Shown here one piece after another: positions 24,220 to 33,047 of a stretch of 64,000 bases of DNA (the first letter of the stretch is position 1; the number at the start of each line of letters is the position of its first letter). The position numbers and the translations under genes were made by a program. A model generated the notes under the pieces. It saw only the letters and a list, made by a program, of their open reading frames with translations, made no database searches and was not told where the DNA came from. Source of the DNA: Micromonospora_G sp044901685. GTDB lineage: Bacteria; Actinomycetota; Actinomycetes; Mycobacteriales; Micromonosporaceae. The stretch lies in NCBI RefSeq assembly GCF_044901685.1, contig NZ_JBJDPS010000023.1, positions 21,771 to 85,770 on the forward strand. Direction: 5' to 3'.

Positions 24220-25746
24220 GTGAACGGGGCGGACGGTACGACGGCTCGGCAGCTCCGGCCAGCCGCGCCAGCATTGGACGGACCACTCGACGGGCCGCTC
24301 GCCAGCTCCGGTGCCGCGCCCGGCCCCGACGGGCCACGTCCGGTCTCCGGGCCCACACCCGTCCGCGACGGGCAGGTCACCCGTTCGGCGGCCGCACCGG
24401 CGTTCGACACCCCGCTAGCCAATTCCGGCGCCGCTCCCGAGGCGGGCTCCACCGCCGCCGCGACCGCGCCGACGCCCGCCGTGCCGGCCCAGAGAACAAC
24501 TCCTGAACTGACGACGAAAACTCCGGACGGCACCGAGGCGGCTCCTGACGCGACGGAGACCAGCCCGGCCGAAACCGAGCAGACCCCGGACAAGGCCGAC
24601 GCGACCCCCGGCGGAACGACCACCAGCCCGGACGGGACCGAGCAGACCCCGGACAAGGCCGACGCGACCCCCGACGGGACGACGACCAGCCCGGACGGGA
24701 CGGGGACGAGCCCGGACGGGACGGGGACGAGCCCGGACGGGACGGGGACGAGCCCGGACGGGTCGGGGACGAGCCCGGACGGGTCGGGCGAGTCGGCCCC
24801 GGCGAACCGGGGCCGACGCAGCCGGGTGCCGTTCGCGCACGCCCTGCGCCGGGTTCCGCCGGTCCGTCAGCTACCCGCCCGGTCGGCCCGAGCGGTCCGC
24901 ACCTGGTCCAGGGGAGGCAGCGGGCGGCTCGTGCTGCCCGCGATGTTCATCCTGGTGCTGGTCGCGGCGGCCGGACTGGCCGGCGGAGTGCTGATCCCGG
25001 CGACGGCGCACACCCCGCCCTCGCGTGCCGGCGCCGGCGATCCGTCGGGCGTCGACCTCGGCACCGCCGCCCCGAACCTGCCGGGCGGATCGGCCGCACC
25101 CTCCGGAGCCGGCCTGCCGCCGACCGGGCTGCCGGGCACCGGACCCACCGGTACGGCACCGGCGCCGACCGCTCGCCCGGCGGACGTACTGACCGGCTGG
25201 GCGCAGCAGACCTCGACCCGTACCGGCATCCCGCCGGTCGCCATGCAGGCGTACGGCTACGCCGAGCTGGTGTTGGCGCAGACGACCCCGGCCTGCAAGC
25301 TGACCTGGACCACGCTGGCCGCGATCGGGTACGTCGAGTCGAGGCACGGCAGCGCGAACCAGAACACGGTCGACGCCAAGGGTGTCTCCACCCCCGGCAT
25401 CATCGGCGATCCGCTGGACGGCAACGGCGGCCGGATGCGGATCATGGACACCGACGACGGCCGGCTCGACGGGGACCTCACCTACGACCGGGCGGTCGGG
25501 CCGATGCAGTTCATCCCCACCACCTGGCAGGAGAACGGGGCCGACGCCGACAACGACGGCGTGAAGAACCCTCAGGATCTCGATGACGCCGCACTTGCGG
25601 CCGGTAACTATCTGTGCAAGGGCAGCCGCAACCTCTCCGTCGCCGAGGACTGGTGGAACGCCATCCTCTCCTACAACGACGTGCGGGTTTACGCTCAGGA
25701 CGTGTTCAACAAGGCCAACGAGTACGGCGCCAACAGCCGAGCGTAG
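24220..25746 (+). CDS. Membrane-anchored lytic murein transglycosylase
   Basis: Peptidoglycan-cleaving enzyme of the MltB/SLT-2 type. The first 200 residues are a cytoplasmic low-complexity region with five 7-residue TSPDG(T/S)G repeats. A membrane helix follows (LVLPAMFILVLVAAAGLAGGVLI), then a Pro/Gly linker. The catalytic domain starts near 330: LTWTTLAAIGYVESRHGSANQN, where the Glu in VESRHG is the expected catalytic acid, then YDRAVGPMQFIPTTWQENGADADNDGVKNPQDLDDAALAAGNYLC. GTG 24220 is six bases after GGGAGGGG; GTG 24217 and 24196 are alternatives. Likely used in wall turnover. Confidence 0.87.
   Translation: MNGADGTTARQLRPAAPALDGPLDGPLASSGAAPGPDGPRPVSGPTPVRDGQVTRSAAAPAFDTPLANSGAAPEAGSTAAATAPTPAVPAQRTTPELTTKTPDGTEAAPDATETSPAETEQTPDKADATPGGTTTSPDGTEQTPDKADATPDGTTTSPDGTGTSPDGTGTSPDGTGTSPDGSGTSPDGSGESAPANRGRRSRVPFAHALRRVPPVRQLPARSARAVRTWSRGGSGRLVLPAMFILVLVAAAGLAGGVLIPATAHTPPSRAGAGDPSGVDLGTAAPNLPGGSAAPSGAGLPPTGLPGTGPTGTAPAPTARPADVLTGWAQQTSTRTGIPPVAMQAYGYAELVLAQTTPACKLTWTTLAAIGYVESRHGSANQNTVDAKGVSTPGIIGDPLDGNGGRMRIMDTDDGRLDGDLTYDRAVGPMQFIPTTWQENGADADNDGVKNPQDLDDAALAAGNYLCKGSRNLSVAEDWWNAILSYNDVRVYAQDVFNKANEYGANSRA
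24685..24789. repeat. 21-base coding tandem repeat (five units)
   Basis: Five consecutive units of the form ACGAGCCCGGACGGGACGGGG encode TSPDGTG in the cytoplasmic tail of the lytic transglycosylase. Units are nearly identical at DNA level, so copy number probably varies between strains. A related longer repeat (EQTPDKADATP) precedes it. Confidence 0.85.
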
Positions 25747-25829
25747 TCTGGACGTAGCGTAATGGCCCACGTACATTGAAGAATTGGCCACTTTCGCCGG
25801 ACTGCGGTTAGCGGCAAGCTGTACTGGTG

Positions 25830-26861
25830 ATGGTGCGCGAGTGGGATCCCCGGACCGCGTCGTCGGCCGAGATCGAGTCGTTGCTGGACACTGTCAACGC
25901 GGCCTTCGCGGCGGACCTCCCGGCCGATCCCCAGTGGCGGAACAGCTCGCTCCGGGAGTATCTGGCCGAGGTGATGCCGGGCGAGCGGCGGATCTCCTGG
26001 ATCGCCCAGGAGGAGACCGCCGACGGCACCCCGGGCCGGATCATGGGACACGTTCACGTCCTGCTACTCGGCGACATCGGCGTGATCGACGTGCTCGTTC
26101 ATCCTGAACAGCGCCGGCAGGGGCTGGGGCGGAAGTTGATCGCCAAGGCCGCCCGACGCACCTATCAGGAGGGTTTCTCCCTCATCGGGGTGGAGGTCAT
26201 CGGCGACACTCCGGCGATCGGCTTCTTCGAGGCGCTCGGCTTCGCCCGGGAGTATGTCGAGACCCGCAGCGTGCTACGCCTGTCCACGGTGGACTGGGTG
26301 ACCCTGGAGGAGATGGCGCGCGGGATCAGCTCCGGCTACCGGCTGGAGTTCTTCCCCGGCGGCCCGCCGGACGAGATGCTCGACGCGTACGCGCGGGCCA
26401 AGGCCGAGATCCGCGACATCGACGACGGCGACCTCGATCTGCGGCCGAGTTCGTACGATCCGCAGCGGCTGCGGGACAGCCTGAGCTGCCTGCACCGCCG
26501 GGGCATGAAGCCCTACATCGTGCTGGCCGTGCACGAGCGCAGCGGCGAGGTGGCCGGCCTGACCGAGGTGGTGGTGCCGGCCCAGCACCCGACCCGGGCC
26601 GACCAGTACGACACCATCGTGGTCCGGGACCACCGGGGCTACGGCATCGACCGGGCGATGAAGGCCCGGATGCTCTTCGAGCTGCGCGCCGCCGAGCCCG
26701 ACCTGGCCGAGGTGCAGACCTGGAACGCGCAGGCGAACGAGCCGATGCTCAAGGTCAACGCGGAGCTGGGGTTCCGGGCCGAGCGAGACTGGTGCGAGTA
26801 CGGCGTGAACGTGGCCGAACTGGTGCACCGGCTCGACGCCACCGGCGTCACCGCCCCCTGA
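25830..26861 (+). CDS. Double-domain GNAT acetyltransferase
   Basis: 343 aa with two GNAT folds. Domain 1 (about 1-150) has the acetyl-CoA motif VHPEQRRQGLGRKLIAKAARRTYQ and TPAIGFFEALGFARE. Domain 2 (about 190-335) has TIVVRDHRGYGIDRAMKARMLFEL and NEPMLKVNAELGFRAERDWCEYGV, in which motif A is degenerate. The wording differs from MshD, the mycothiol synthase with the same layout, so I do not assign that function. Start is ATG 25830 (GTG 25827 is adjacent). No clear Shine-Dalgarno is seen. It converges on hemB. Confidence 0.82.
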   Translation: MVREWDPRTASSAEIESLLDTVNAAFAADLPADPQWRNSSLREYLAEVMPGERRISWIAQEETADGTPGRIMGHVHVLLLGDIGVIDVLVHPEQRRQGLGRKLIAKAARRTYQEGFSLIGVEVIGDTPAIGFFEALGFAREYVETRSVLRLSTVDWVTLEEMARGISSGYRLEFFPGGPPDEMLDAYARAKAEIRDIDDGDLDLRPSSYDPQRLRDSLSCLHRRGMKPYIVLAVHERSGEVAGLTEVVVPAQHPTRADQYDTIVVRDHRGYGIDRAMKARMLFELRAAEPDLAEVQTWNAQANEPMLKVNAELGFRAERDWCEYGVNVAELVHRLDATGVTAP

Positions 26862-26885
26862 CCCGGCGGGCGGCGACGCCCCGGG

Positions 26886-27872
26886 TCAGTGGCCCTCGCG
26901 GCGCAGCAGCTCCGCCGCCTCGACGGCCCAGTAGGTGAGGATGACCTGGGCCCCGGCACGCCGGATCGAGGTGAGCGTCTCCAGAATCGCCCGCTCCCGC
27001 TCCACCCAGCCGTTCGCCGCGGCGGCCTCGACCATCGCGTACTCGCCGGAGACCTGGTAGGCGGCGACCGGGACGTCGACCGTGGCGCGGACCGCGGCGA
27101 GCACGTCGAGATACGGCAGCGCCGGCTTGACCATCACCAGGTCGGCGCCCTCGGCGATGTCCAGCTCGACCTCGCGCAGCGACTCGCGCAGGTTGCCCGG
27201 GTCCTGCTGGTAGGTCTTCCGGTCGCCCTGGAGCGGTGACTCGACCGCGTCCCGGAACGGGCCGTAGAACGCCGAGGCGTACTTCGCCGCGTACGCGAGG
27301 ATCGAGGTTTCGGTGTAGCCGGCGTCGTCGAGCGCCTTGCGGATCACGCCGACCTGGCCGTCCATCATCCCGGACGGGCCGACCATGTGCGCCCCGGCGG
27401 CGGCCTGGGCCACCCCCATCTCGGCGTACGCGGCCAGGGTGGCGTCGTTGTCCACGCCGCCGTCCGGGCCGAGCAGGCCGCAGTGCCCGTGCGAGGTGAA
27501 CTCGTCCAGGCAGAGGTCGCTCATCAGCACCGTGCTGTCGCCCAGCTCGGCGGCGAGGTCACGGAGGGCCATGTTGAGGATGCCGTCCGGGTCGAGCCCG
27601 CCGGAGCCCCGCTCGTCCCGGGTCTCCGGCACGCCGAAGAGCATGATGCCGCCCACCCCGGCCCGGACCGCCTCGACCGCCGCTTTGCGCAGCGAGTCCC
27701 GCGAGTGCTGGAGCACCCCGGGCAGGGTGCCGATCGGGCGGGGCTCGGTCAACCCCTCCTTGACGAACATCGGCAGCACCAGGTCGGCCGGGGCCACCCG
27801 GGTCTCGGTCACCAGCCGACGGATCGCCGGCGTACGCCGCAGCCGGCGCGGCCGGATGTCCGGGTAAGACAT
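26886..27872 (-). CDS. hemB: Delta-aminolevulinic acid dehydratase (porphobilinogen synthase)
   Basis: Condenses two 5-aminolevulinate molecules to porphobilinogen. The Schiff-base lysines are K197 (YAAKYAS) and K249 (MVKPALPYLD). The metal site reads C121-L-D-EFTSHGH-C131, so one of the three cysteines of the zinc-type enzyme is Asp; this matches my recollection of other actinobacterial HemB proteins. 328 aa is normal. ATG 27872 has GGGAGGA upstream. It is the last gene of the rex-hemACDB run, 73 bases after hemD. Confidence 0.95.
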   Translation of the reverse strand: MSYPDIRPRRLRRTPAIRRLVTETRVAPADLVLPMFVKEGLTEPRPIGTLPGVLQHSRDSLRKAAVEAVRAGVGGIMLFGVPETRDERGSGGLDPDGILNMALRDLAAELGDSTVLMSDLCLDEFTSHGHCGLLGPDGGVDNDATLAAYAEMGVAQAAAGAHMVGPSGMMDGQVGVIRKALDDAGYTETSILAYAAKYASAFYGPFRDAVESPLQGDRKTYQQDPGNLRESLREVELDIAEGADLVMVKPALPYLDVLAAVRATVDVPVAAYQVSGEYAMVEAAAANGWVERERAILETLTSIRRAGAQVILTYWAVEAAELLRREGH

Positions 27873-27945
27873 GGTTCCTCCCACGACCCGTGGCTCACGG
27901 GTCACCACTCCAGGCTACGACCGCCGCCCGGATCCCATCACTCGG

Positions 27946-29526
27946 TCAGCGGAACCGCAGCGCGGTCGGCCCCTGCACCTTCGAGCCACGGCGCTGCTTG
28001 GCCGGCATCGCGGCCAGCTTCTCGCGCAGCTCGACGGCGTACGAGGCGAGCGCCTCCACCAGGTCGGGCACCGAGGCGTTGGTCGGCTGGGCGTCCACCC
28101 GCAGGCCGAACTCGGTCGCCGTCTCGGCCGTCTTCGGTCCGATCACCGCCACCACGGTACGGGGGTGCGGCTTGCCCGCGATACCCACCAGATTGCGCAC
28201 CGTCGATGAGGAGGTGAACAGGACCGCGTCGAACCCGCCCGACTTGATCGCGTCCCGGATCTCGGCCGGCGGCGGCGCCGCTCGGACGGTCCGATAGGCG
28301 GTCACGTCGTCGACCTCCCAGCCGCGCTCGGTGAGCCCGGCCGCGAGCGTCTCGGTGGCGATGTCGGCGCGCGGCAGCAGCACCCGGCCGACCGGGTCGA
28401 GGATCTCGTCGTGCGGCGAGAACTCGGCCAGCAGTCCCTCCGAGGACTGGTCCCCGGCCGGGACCAGCTCGGGCTGGATGCCGAAGGCACGGACCGCGTC
28501 GGCGGTCGCCTCGCCGATACAGGCGATCTTGACGCCGCCGAAGTGGCGGGCGTCCAGGCCGTGCTCGGCGAACTTCTCCCAGACCGCGCGTACGGCGTTG
28601 ACCGAGGTGAAGATCACCCAGGCGTACCTGCCGTCGACCAGGCCCTTGACCGCCCGCTCCATCTGGGCCGGGGTACGCGGCGGCTCGACCGCGATGGTCG
28701 GCACCTCGCACGGGATCGCCCCGTACGCGCGCAGCCGGGCGCTCATCACACCGGCCTGCTCCTTGGTCCGCGGCACCAGCACCTTCCAGCCGTACAGCGG
28801 GCGGTTCTCCCACCAGCTCAACTTGTCCCGCTGGCTGACCCCGGCGCCCAGGGTGAGCACGACCCGCCCGGTGAAGCCGAGCGCGGCGGCGACAAAGCTG
28901 TCCACGGTCGAGGTGGTGGTGTACTGCGTCTCGCCGGTGCCGTCGCCGGTCACCCCGACCGGGGTGGTGCCGTCGACGCCGACCGCGAGCAGTCCGTCCC
29001 GGATCGCCGCGAGGTCACCGGCGTCCACGGCGAGCGCCAGCGAACCCCGGTTGATCGCCCCGGCGAGCGCCTCGAAGTCGAGCGCGGTGACGTCGTCGAC
29101 GTCGGCGGCGGTGCGTACGCCCGGCAGCGGGACCCCGGCGTAGCTGGCCACGCCCTCGGCCTGGCCGATGCCCGGAACCACCTCGAAGTGCACCGCGGTA
29201 CGGACGACCGCCTGCACCTCCTTGACCACCGAGTCGTGGCCGAACGGGTCACCGGCGACGAGGTGTACCGCCGACAGGCCCGAGCGGGCCGCGGAGATCA
29301 ACACCTTTGCGACGTCCCCGGGAGCGCCCTCGGCCGGGCTGAACTGGGCGTCCTCCTTGGCCTCGGCGCGCAGGACGTCGAGCAGGGACTCGGGGACTCC
29401 CCGGTCGAAGATGACCTGATCGGCCTCGACCAGCGCGTCGTGCGCCCGGCGGGTCAGCAGACCCGGGTCGCCGGGACCGGCCCCGACGAACGCGATGTGG
29501 CCTGCGGGCTTACGGGTGCGGATCAT
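27946..29526 (-). CDS. hemD: Bifunctional uroporphyrinogen-III methyltransferase / uroporphyrinogen-III synthase
   Basis: A CobA-HemD fusion of 526 aa. The N-terminal half is a SAM-dependent tetrapyrrole methylase (FVGAGPGDPGLLTRRAHDAL, VHLVAGDPFGHDSV, VVPGIGQAEGVASYAGVPLPGV). The C-terminal half, from about 255, is HemD (GWKVLVPRTKEQAGVMSARLRAYGA, WVIFTSVNAVRAVWE, IACIGEATADAVRAFGI, LFTSSSTVRNLVGIAG). HemD closes the linear tetrapyrrole made by HemC; the methylase leads to sirohaem and cobalamin. ATG 29526 overlaps the hemC stop by four bases (ATGA). In the methylase half the usual GDP motif is retained. Confidence 0.94.
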   Translation of the reverse strand: MIRTRKPAGHIAFVGAGPGDPGLLTRRAHDALVEADQVIFDRGVPESLLDVLRAEAKEDAQFSPAEGAPGDVAKVLISAARSGLSAVHLVAGDPFGHDSVVKEVQAVVRTAVHFEVVPGIGQAEGVASYAGVPLPGVRTAADVDDVTALDFEALAGAINRGSLALAVDAGDLAAIRDGLLAVGVDGTTPVGVTGDGTGETQYTTTSTVDSFVAAALGFTGRVVLTLGAGVSQRDKLSWWENRPLYGWKVLVPRTKEQAGVMSARLRAYGAIPCEVPTIAVEPPRTPAQMERAVKGLVDGRYAWVIFTSVNAVRAVWEKFAEHGLDARHFGGVKIACIGEATADAVRAFGIQPELVPAGDQSSEGLLAEFSPHDEILDPVGRVLLPRADIATETLAAGLTERGWEVDDVTAYRTVRAAPPPAEIRDAIKSGGFDAVLFTSSSTVRNLVGIAGKPHPRTVVAVIGPKTAETATEFGLRVDAQPTNASVPDLVEALASYAVELREKLAAMPAKQRRGSKVQGPTALRFR

Positions 29527-30488
29527 GGCTGTGCTCCAAAATGCTGGGTCCTCGCGCCGGGGTGCGTAGGCGTACCGAGGATCGAGTCGGCGCCGAGGTC
29601 GAGGAGTTCGGCGGCGAGCGCCTTACCGATCTCCACCGCCTCGGCGGGCGTACCGGTGCGGGACAGCCGGAGGTCGAACGAGCCGTCCGGACTGATCACC
29701 GCCCCGCGCAGGTAGATCTCATCGCCGTCGTCGCCCTCGGCGAGTTCCGCGAATGCGGCGACCGGAGCGCTACAGCCGGCCTCCAGGGTGGCCAGCAACG
29801 CCCGTTCCGCGGTGATCGCGGCCCGGGTCGGCGCGTGGTCGAGTACGGCGAGCAGCTCGATCAGATCCGGGTCGTCGGCCCGGCATTCGACCGCGAGGGC
29901 ACCCTGGGCGGGCGCCGGCAACATCAGCATCGGATCGAGCGTCTCGGTGATCTCGGCGGTACGGCCGAGCCGGGTCAGTCCGGCCCGGGCCAGTACCACC
30001 GCGTCAAGGTCCGCGTCCGGGCCGAGCACCCGCGCCACGCGGGTGTCGACGTTGCCGCGGATCGGGGTGACCGTCAACTGCAGGCCGAGCGCGTGGAGCT
30101 GGGCGATCCGGCGCAGCGCGCCGGTGCCCACGGTCGCGCCGGGGGGCAGCTCGGCCAGGGTGCGGCCGTCCCGGGCGATCAGCGCGTCGCGCGGGTCCTC
30201 GCGTTCCGGCACGGCGGCGATGTGCAGCCCGGCCGCGGCCGCCGTCGGCAGGTCCTTGTACGAGTGGACGGCGAAGTCGATCTCCCTGGCGGTGAGCGCG
30301 TCGCGCAGCGCGGAGACAAAGACCCCGACGCCGAGCCGGCTCACCGGCGCGCTGGAGCGGTCGCCGGCGGTGACCACCTCGACCAGTTCGACCTCGCGCC
30401 CGGTCGCGGCGCTGACCGCGGCGGCCACCCGGCCGGACTGGGCCAGGGCCAGGGCGCTGCCCCGGGTGCCCAGGCGTAGTGCGGTCAC
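29523..30488 (-). CDS. hemC: Porphobilinogen deaminase (hydroxymethylbilane synthase)
   Basis: Polymerises four porphobilinogens into hydroxymethylbilane. 321 aa; motifs LRLGTRGSALALAQSG, DFAVHSYKDLPT, ATVGTGALRRIAQL, IRGNVDTRVARV and GALAVECR. The dipyrromethane cofactor attaches to Cys239 in LEAGCSAPVAAFAEL. GTG 30488 overlaps the hemA stop (GTGA) and the gene overlaps hemD, so the three are translationally coupled. Confidence 0.96.
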   Translation of the reverse strand: MTALRLGTRGSALALAQSGRVAAAVSAATGREVELVEVVTAGDRSSAPVSRLGVGVFVSALRDALTAREIDFAVHSYKDLPTAAAAGLHIAAVPEREDPRDALIARDGRTLAELPPGATVGTGALRRIAQLHALGLQLTVTPIRGNVDTRVARVLGPDADLDAVVLARAGLTRLGRTAEITETLDPMLMLPAPAQGALAVECRADDPDLIELLAVLDHAPTRAAITAERALLATLEAGCSAPVAAFAELAEGDDGDEIYLRGAVISPDGSFDLRLSRTGTPAEAVEIGKALAAELLDLGADSILGTPTHPGARTQHFGAQP

Positions 30489-31834
30489 CGTTGCGCTCCT
30501 TCGGAGGGGTGCGACACGTGCGCGGCGATGTCGGGGACGGTGTCGACCTGTGAGGTGCCCGGCACCTCCAGGTCGAAGAGCTCGCGCAGCAGGGCGGTGT
30601 ACTGGTCGCCGCCGGGCTCGGCGGCGAGCTGCCGGACCCGTACGGTCGGCGAGTGCAGCAGCCGCTGCACCACCCGGTGCACGGTGTGCGCGACGTCGGC
30701 CCGCTGCTCGTCGGTGAAGTCCGGGCGGCGCTGGGCCAGCCGGCGCAGTTCGGCGGTGACCACCTCGTCGGCCCGCGCCCGCAGCGCGGCCACGGTGGGG
30801 AGCACGTCGGCACCGCGCAGCCAGACCAGGAAGCTGGCGACCTCGCTGCTGACGATCTCGGCGACCGCGGCGGCGTCGGTGGCGGCGGGTCCGTCGGCGA
30901 GTTCGGCGGCGAGCCGGTCGATGTCGATCACGAGTACGCCGGGCAGCTCGGCGACCTCCGCGTCGACGTCCCGGGGGACCGCGAGGTCGAGCAGGACCAG
31001 TGGGGTGTCCGGCCGGCTGTTGGCCCGCAGCGCCAGGGCGGCGGCCACCGTCTCCCGGGTCAGCACCGGCTCGATCGCCGCGGTCGCGGTGACCACGATG
31101 TCCACAGTGGACAGGGCTACGATAAGATCATCGAAGGGTACGGCGGTGGCGCCGTACGCCTCGGCCAACCTGGTCGCGCGACCCGCGCCCCGGTTGGTGA
31201 CCGCCACCGAACCGATGCCGGTCCGGGTCAGCGTCGCCACGGCAAGCGCTCCCATCGCACCCGCGCCGACAACCAGCGCCGGCCGACCGGTGAGCGAACC
31301 GTCGAACCGGTTACCGGCGATCTCCAGACCGGCCGTCACCACGCTCTGCCCGGCCTGGTCGATGCCGGTCTCGGCGTGCGCCCGCTTGCCGACCCGGAGC
31401 GCCTGCTGCATCAGCTCGTGCAACTGTCGACCGGTCGCCTCGGCCTCGGTCGCCACGTGGTAGGCGTCCCGGAGCTGGCCGAGGATCTGCGCCTCGCCGA
31501 CCACCATCGAGTCCAGCCCGGTGGCGACCCGGAAGACGTGTTCGACCGCGGCCTCGTCGTAGTGCACGTAGAGGTGGTTGGCCAGGTCGGCCGGCGCGCA
31601 GCCGGCCTCGGCGGCGAGCACCGCGCAGATGTCGCCGAGGCCGCCGTGGAAGCCGGCGACCGCCGCGTAGACCTCGACCCGGTTACAGGTGGAGACCACC
31701 ACCGCCTCGCCGACGTAGGTCTGGGCGAGCAGCCGGTCCAGAATGCGCGGCAGGTCGGCGGTGGAGACGGAGAGTCGCTCCAGGGTGGCGACCGGGGCGG
31801 TGCGGTGGGACGCGCCGACTACGAGCAGGTTCAC
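30485..31834 (-). CDS. hemA: Glutamyl-tRNA reductase
   Basis: First committed enzyme of the C5 pathway to 5-aminolevulinate, using glutamyl-tRNA and NADPH. Catalytic Cys50 is in VVVSTCNRVEVYA. Also visible are LNHLYVHYDEAAVEHVFRVATGLDSMVVGEAQILGQLRDAY, the NADPH-binding PALVVGAGAMGALAVATL and the C-terminal dimerisation helix region. 449 aa is typical. The GTG start overlaps the rex stop (GTGA), placing hemA directly under Rex control. Confidence 0.96.
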   Translation of the reverse strand: MNLLVVGASHRTAPVATLERLSVSTADLPRILDRLLAQTYVGEAVVVSTCNRVEVYAAVAGFHGGLGDICAVLAAEAGCAPADLANHLYVHYDEAAVEHVFRVATGLDSMVVGEAQILGQLRDAYHVATEAEATGRQLHELMQQALRVGKRAHAETGIDQAGQSVVTAGLEIAGNRFDGSLTGRPALVVGAGAMGALAVATLTRTGIGSVAVTNRGAGRATRLAEAYGATAVPFDDLIVALSTVDIVVTATAAIEPVLTRETVAAALALRANSRPDTPLVLLDLAVPRDVDAEVAELPGVLVIDIDRLAAELADGPAATDAAAVAEIVSSEVASFLVWLRGADVLPTVAALRARADEVVTAELRRLAQRRPDFTDEQRADVAHTVHRVVQRLLHSPTVRVRQLAAEPGGDQYTALLRELFDLEVPGTSQVDTVPDIAAHVSHPSEGAQR

Positions 31835-32658
31835 GAGCCGAGCACCTCCGTACGGTTCGGACGGGTGCGGCCCGGCGGAACGGATTCCGTCGTGCCGGGG
31901 GCGGCGGCGTCCTCGGTGCCGGTGGCGGCGAGGTCCGGATCGGCCTCCACCTCGGCCCGACCGCCGGGGAGCGCGGTGAGCGACGCCTTGCGGTGCTCGT
32001 GGAAGGAGAGGATCTGGAGCTCGATGGCGAGGTCGACCTTGCGTACGTCGACTCCCTCCGGCACCGAGAGCACGCAGGGCGCGAAGTTCAGGATGCTGGT
32101 CACACCGGCCGCCACCAGCAGGTCGGTGACCCGCTGCGCGGCGGAGGCGGGGGTGGCGATGACGCCGATCGCGATCCGCTCCTCGACCGCGGTGCGGAGC
32201 AGGTCGTCGATGTGCCGGACGGTCAACCCGTTGATCTCCTCGCCCACCCGGGCCGGGTCGGCGTCGAAGAGGGCGGCGATCCGGAAGCCGCGACTCGCGA
32301 AGCCGGCGTAACCGGCGAGAGCGTGACCGAGGTTACCCACTCCGACCAGCGCCACCGCGCGGCGATGGGTGAGTCCGAGGACGTACTCGATCTGGTCGAT
32401 CAGCAGGGCGACGTCGTAGCCGACGCCCCGGGTACCGTACGAGCCGAGGTGGGAGAGGTCCTTGCGCAGCTTCGCCGAGTTGACCCCGGCCGCGGCGGCC
32501 AATCCCTCGCTGGAGACCGTGTCGTCGCCGGTTTCGGCGAGATTGTGGAGTGCGCGCAGGTACTCGGGAAGCCGGGCGACCGTCGCCTCAGGGAGATCCG
32601 GAAGCGCCGGAACGGCACCGGCGCGCCCGGACGCGCCTGCGGGGCGGTGCTGACTCAT
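31831..32658 (-). CDS. rex: Redox-sensing transcriptional repressor Rex
   Basis: Dimeric repressor released from DNA when NADH rises. The N-terminal winged helix is LPEYLRALHNLAETGDDTVSSEGLAAAAGVNSAKLRKDLSHLGSYGTRGVGYD. The Rossmann domain carries ALVGVGNLGHALAGY, with ALFDADPARVGEEINGL next. The C-terminal swapped helix follows (DVRKVDLAIELQILSFHEHRK), then a variable tail. ATG 32658 (MSQHRPAG) was chosen over a longer Arg-rich ORF. A Rex operator-like sequence lies 120 bases upstream, so the gene is probably autoregulated, as in Streptomyces rex-hemACD. Confidence 0.95.
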   Translation of the reverse strand: MSQHRPAGASGRAGAVPALPDLPEATVARLPEYLRALHNLAETGDDTVSSEGLAAAAGVNSAKLRKDLSHLGSYGTRGVGYDVALLIDQIEYVLGLTHRRAVALVGVGNLGHALAGYAGFASRGFRIAALFDADPARVGEEINGLTVRHIDDLLRTAVEERIAIGVIATPASAAQRVTDLLVAAGVTSILNFAPCVLSVPEGVDVRKVDLAIELQILSFHEHRKASLTALPGGRAEVEADPDLAATGTEDAAAPGTTESVPPGRTRPNRTEVLGS

Positions 32659-33047
32659 GTGACTCCGTGCGGTGCGATCCTCGACCAGCCGGAGCGGCGG
32701 GCCATTACCGGGCGCCCGCTTGCGGCCGCTGTGACCGGCTGTGCTAGCAGGGCTCGTCGGAGTAACAGAGTAGGCGCTTGTGAAGACGTGCACAAATCGC
32801 GATCTTGAGGCACCGCGACACGGCCTCACCAGCCACTCCATTCACAAGATCGGTTTCATCGCGGGATCCGTCCGCGTGGCGATTATTACTCAATTCCGAC
32901 TATTCTTGCCAACTTGACAAGCTATCGTGAGTCGCCACCGACTGCCCGCAACCTGCTCGCGGGCCGCTCAGGTGGGGCCAGCCCTACCGGAAATAGGCGG
33001 GCCGACGGGATATGGAACCGCGCGTCCGGTTGCCTAGCGTGGAGGAC
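32659..33047. other. Divergent intergenic region upstream of rex
   Basis: About 390 bases between rex and the sensor kinase gene. It contains the Rex operator-like site (32778-32795) and an AT-rich stretch at about 32875-32930 including TTGACA (32914-32919). No gene is supported. The sensor kinase ribosome site GGAGG is at 33041-33045. Confidence 0.6.
32778..32795. promoter_or_regulatory. Rex operator (ROP)-like site
   Basis: TTGTGAAGACGTGCACAA matches the known Rex consensus TTGTGAA-N4-TTCACAA with one mismatch in the right half. It is 120 bases upstream of the rex start, where autoregulation of the rex-hem operon would be expected. Confidence 0.75.

Noticed and set aside
24685..24789. Regular short repeats considered as CRISPR
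   Set aside because: Repeats are contiguous 21-base coding units without spacers. No cas genes are in the window.
25830..26861. Assignment as MshD (mycothiol synthase)
   Set aside because: It shares the double GNAT layout, but the motif sequences differ from MshD as I remember them, and mshA is 35 kb away.
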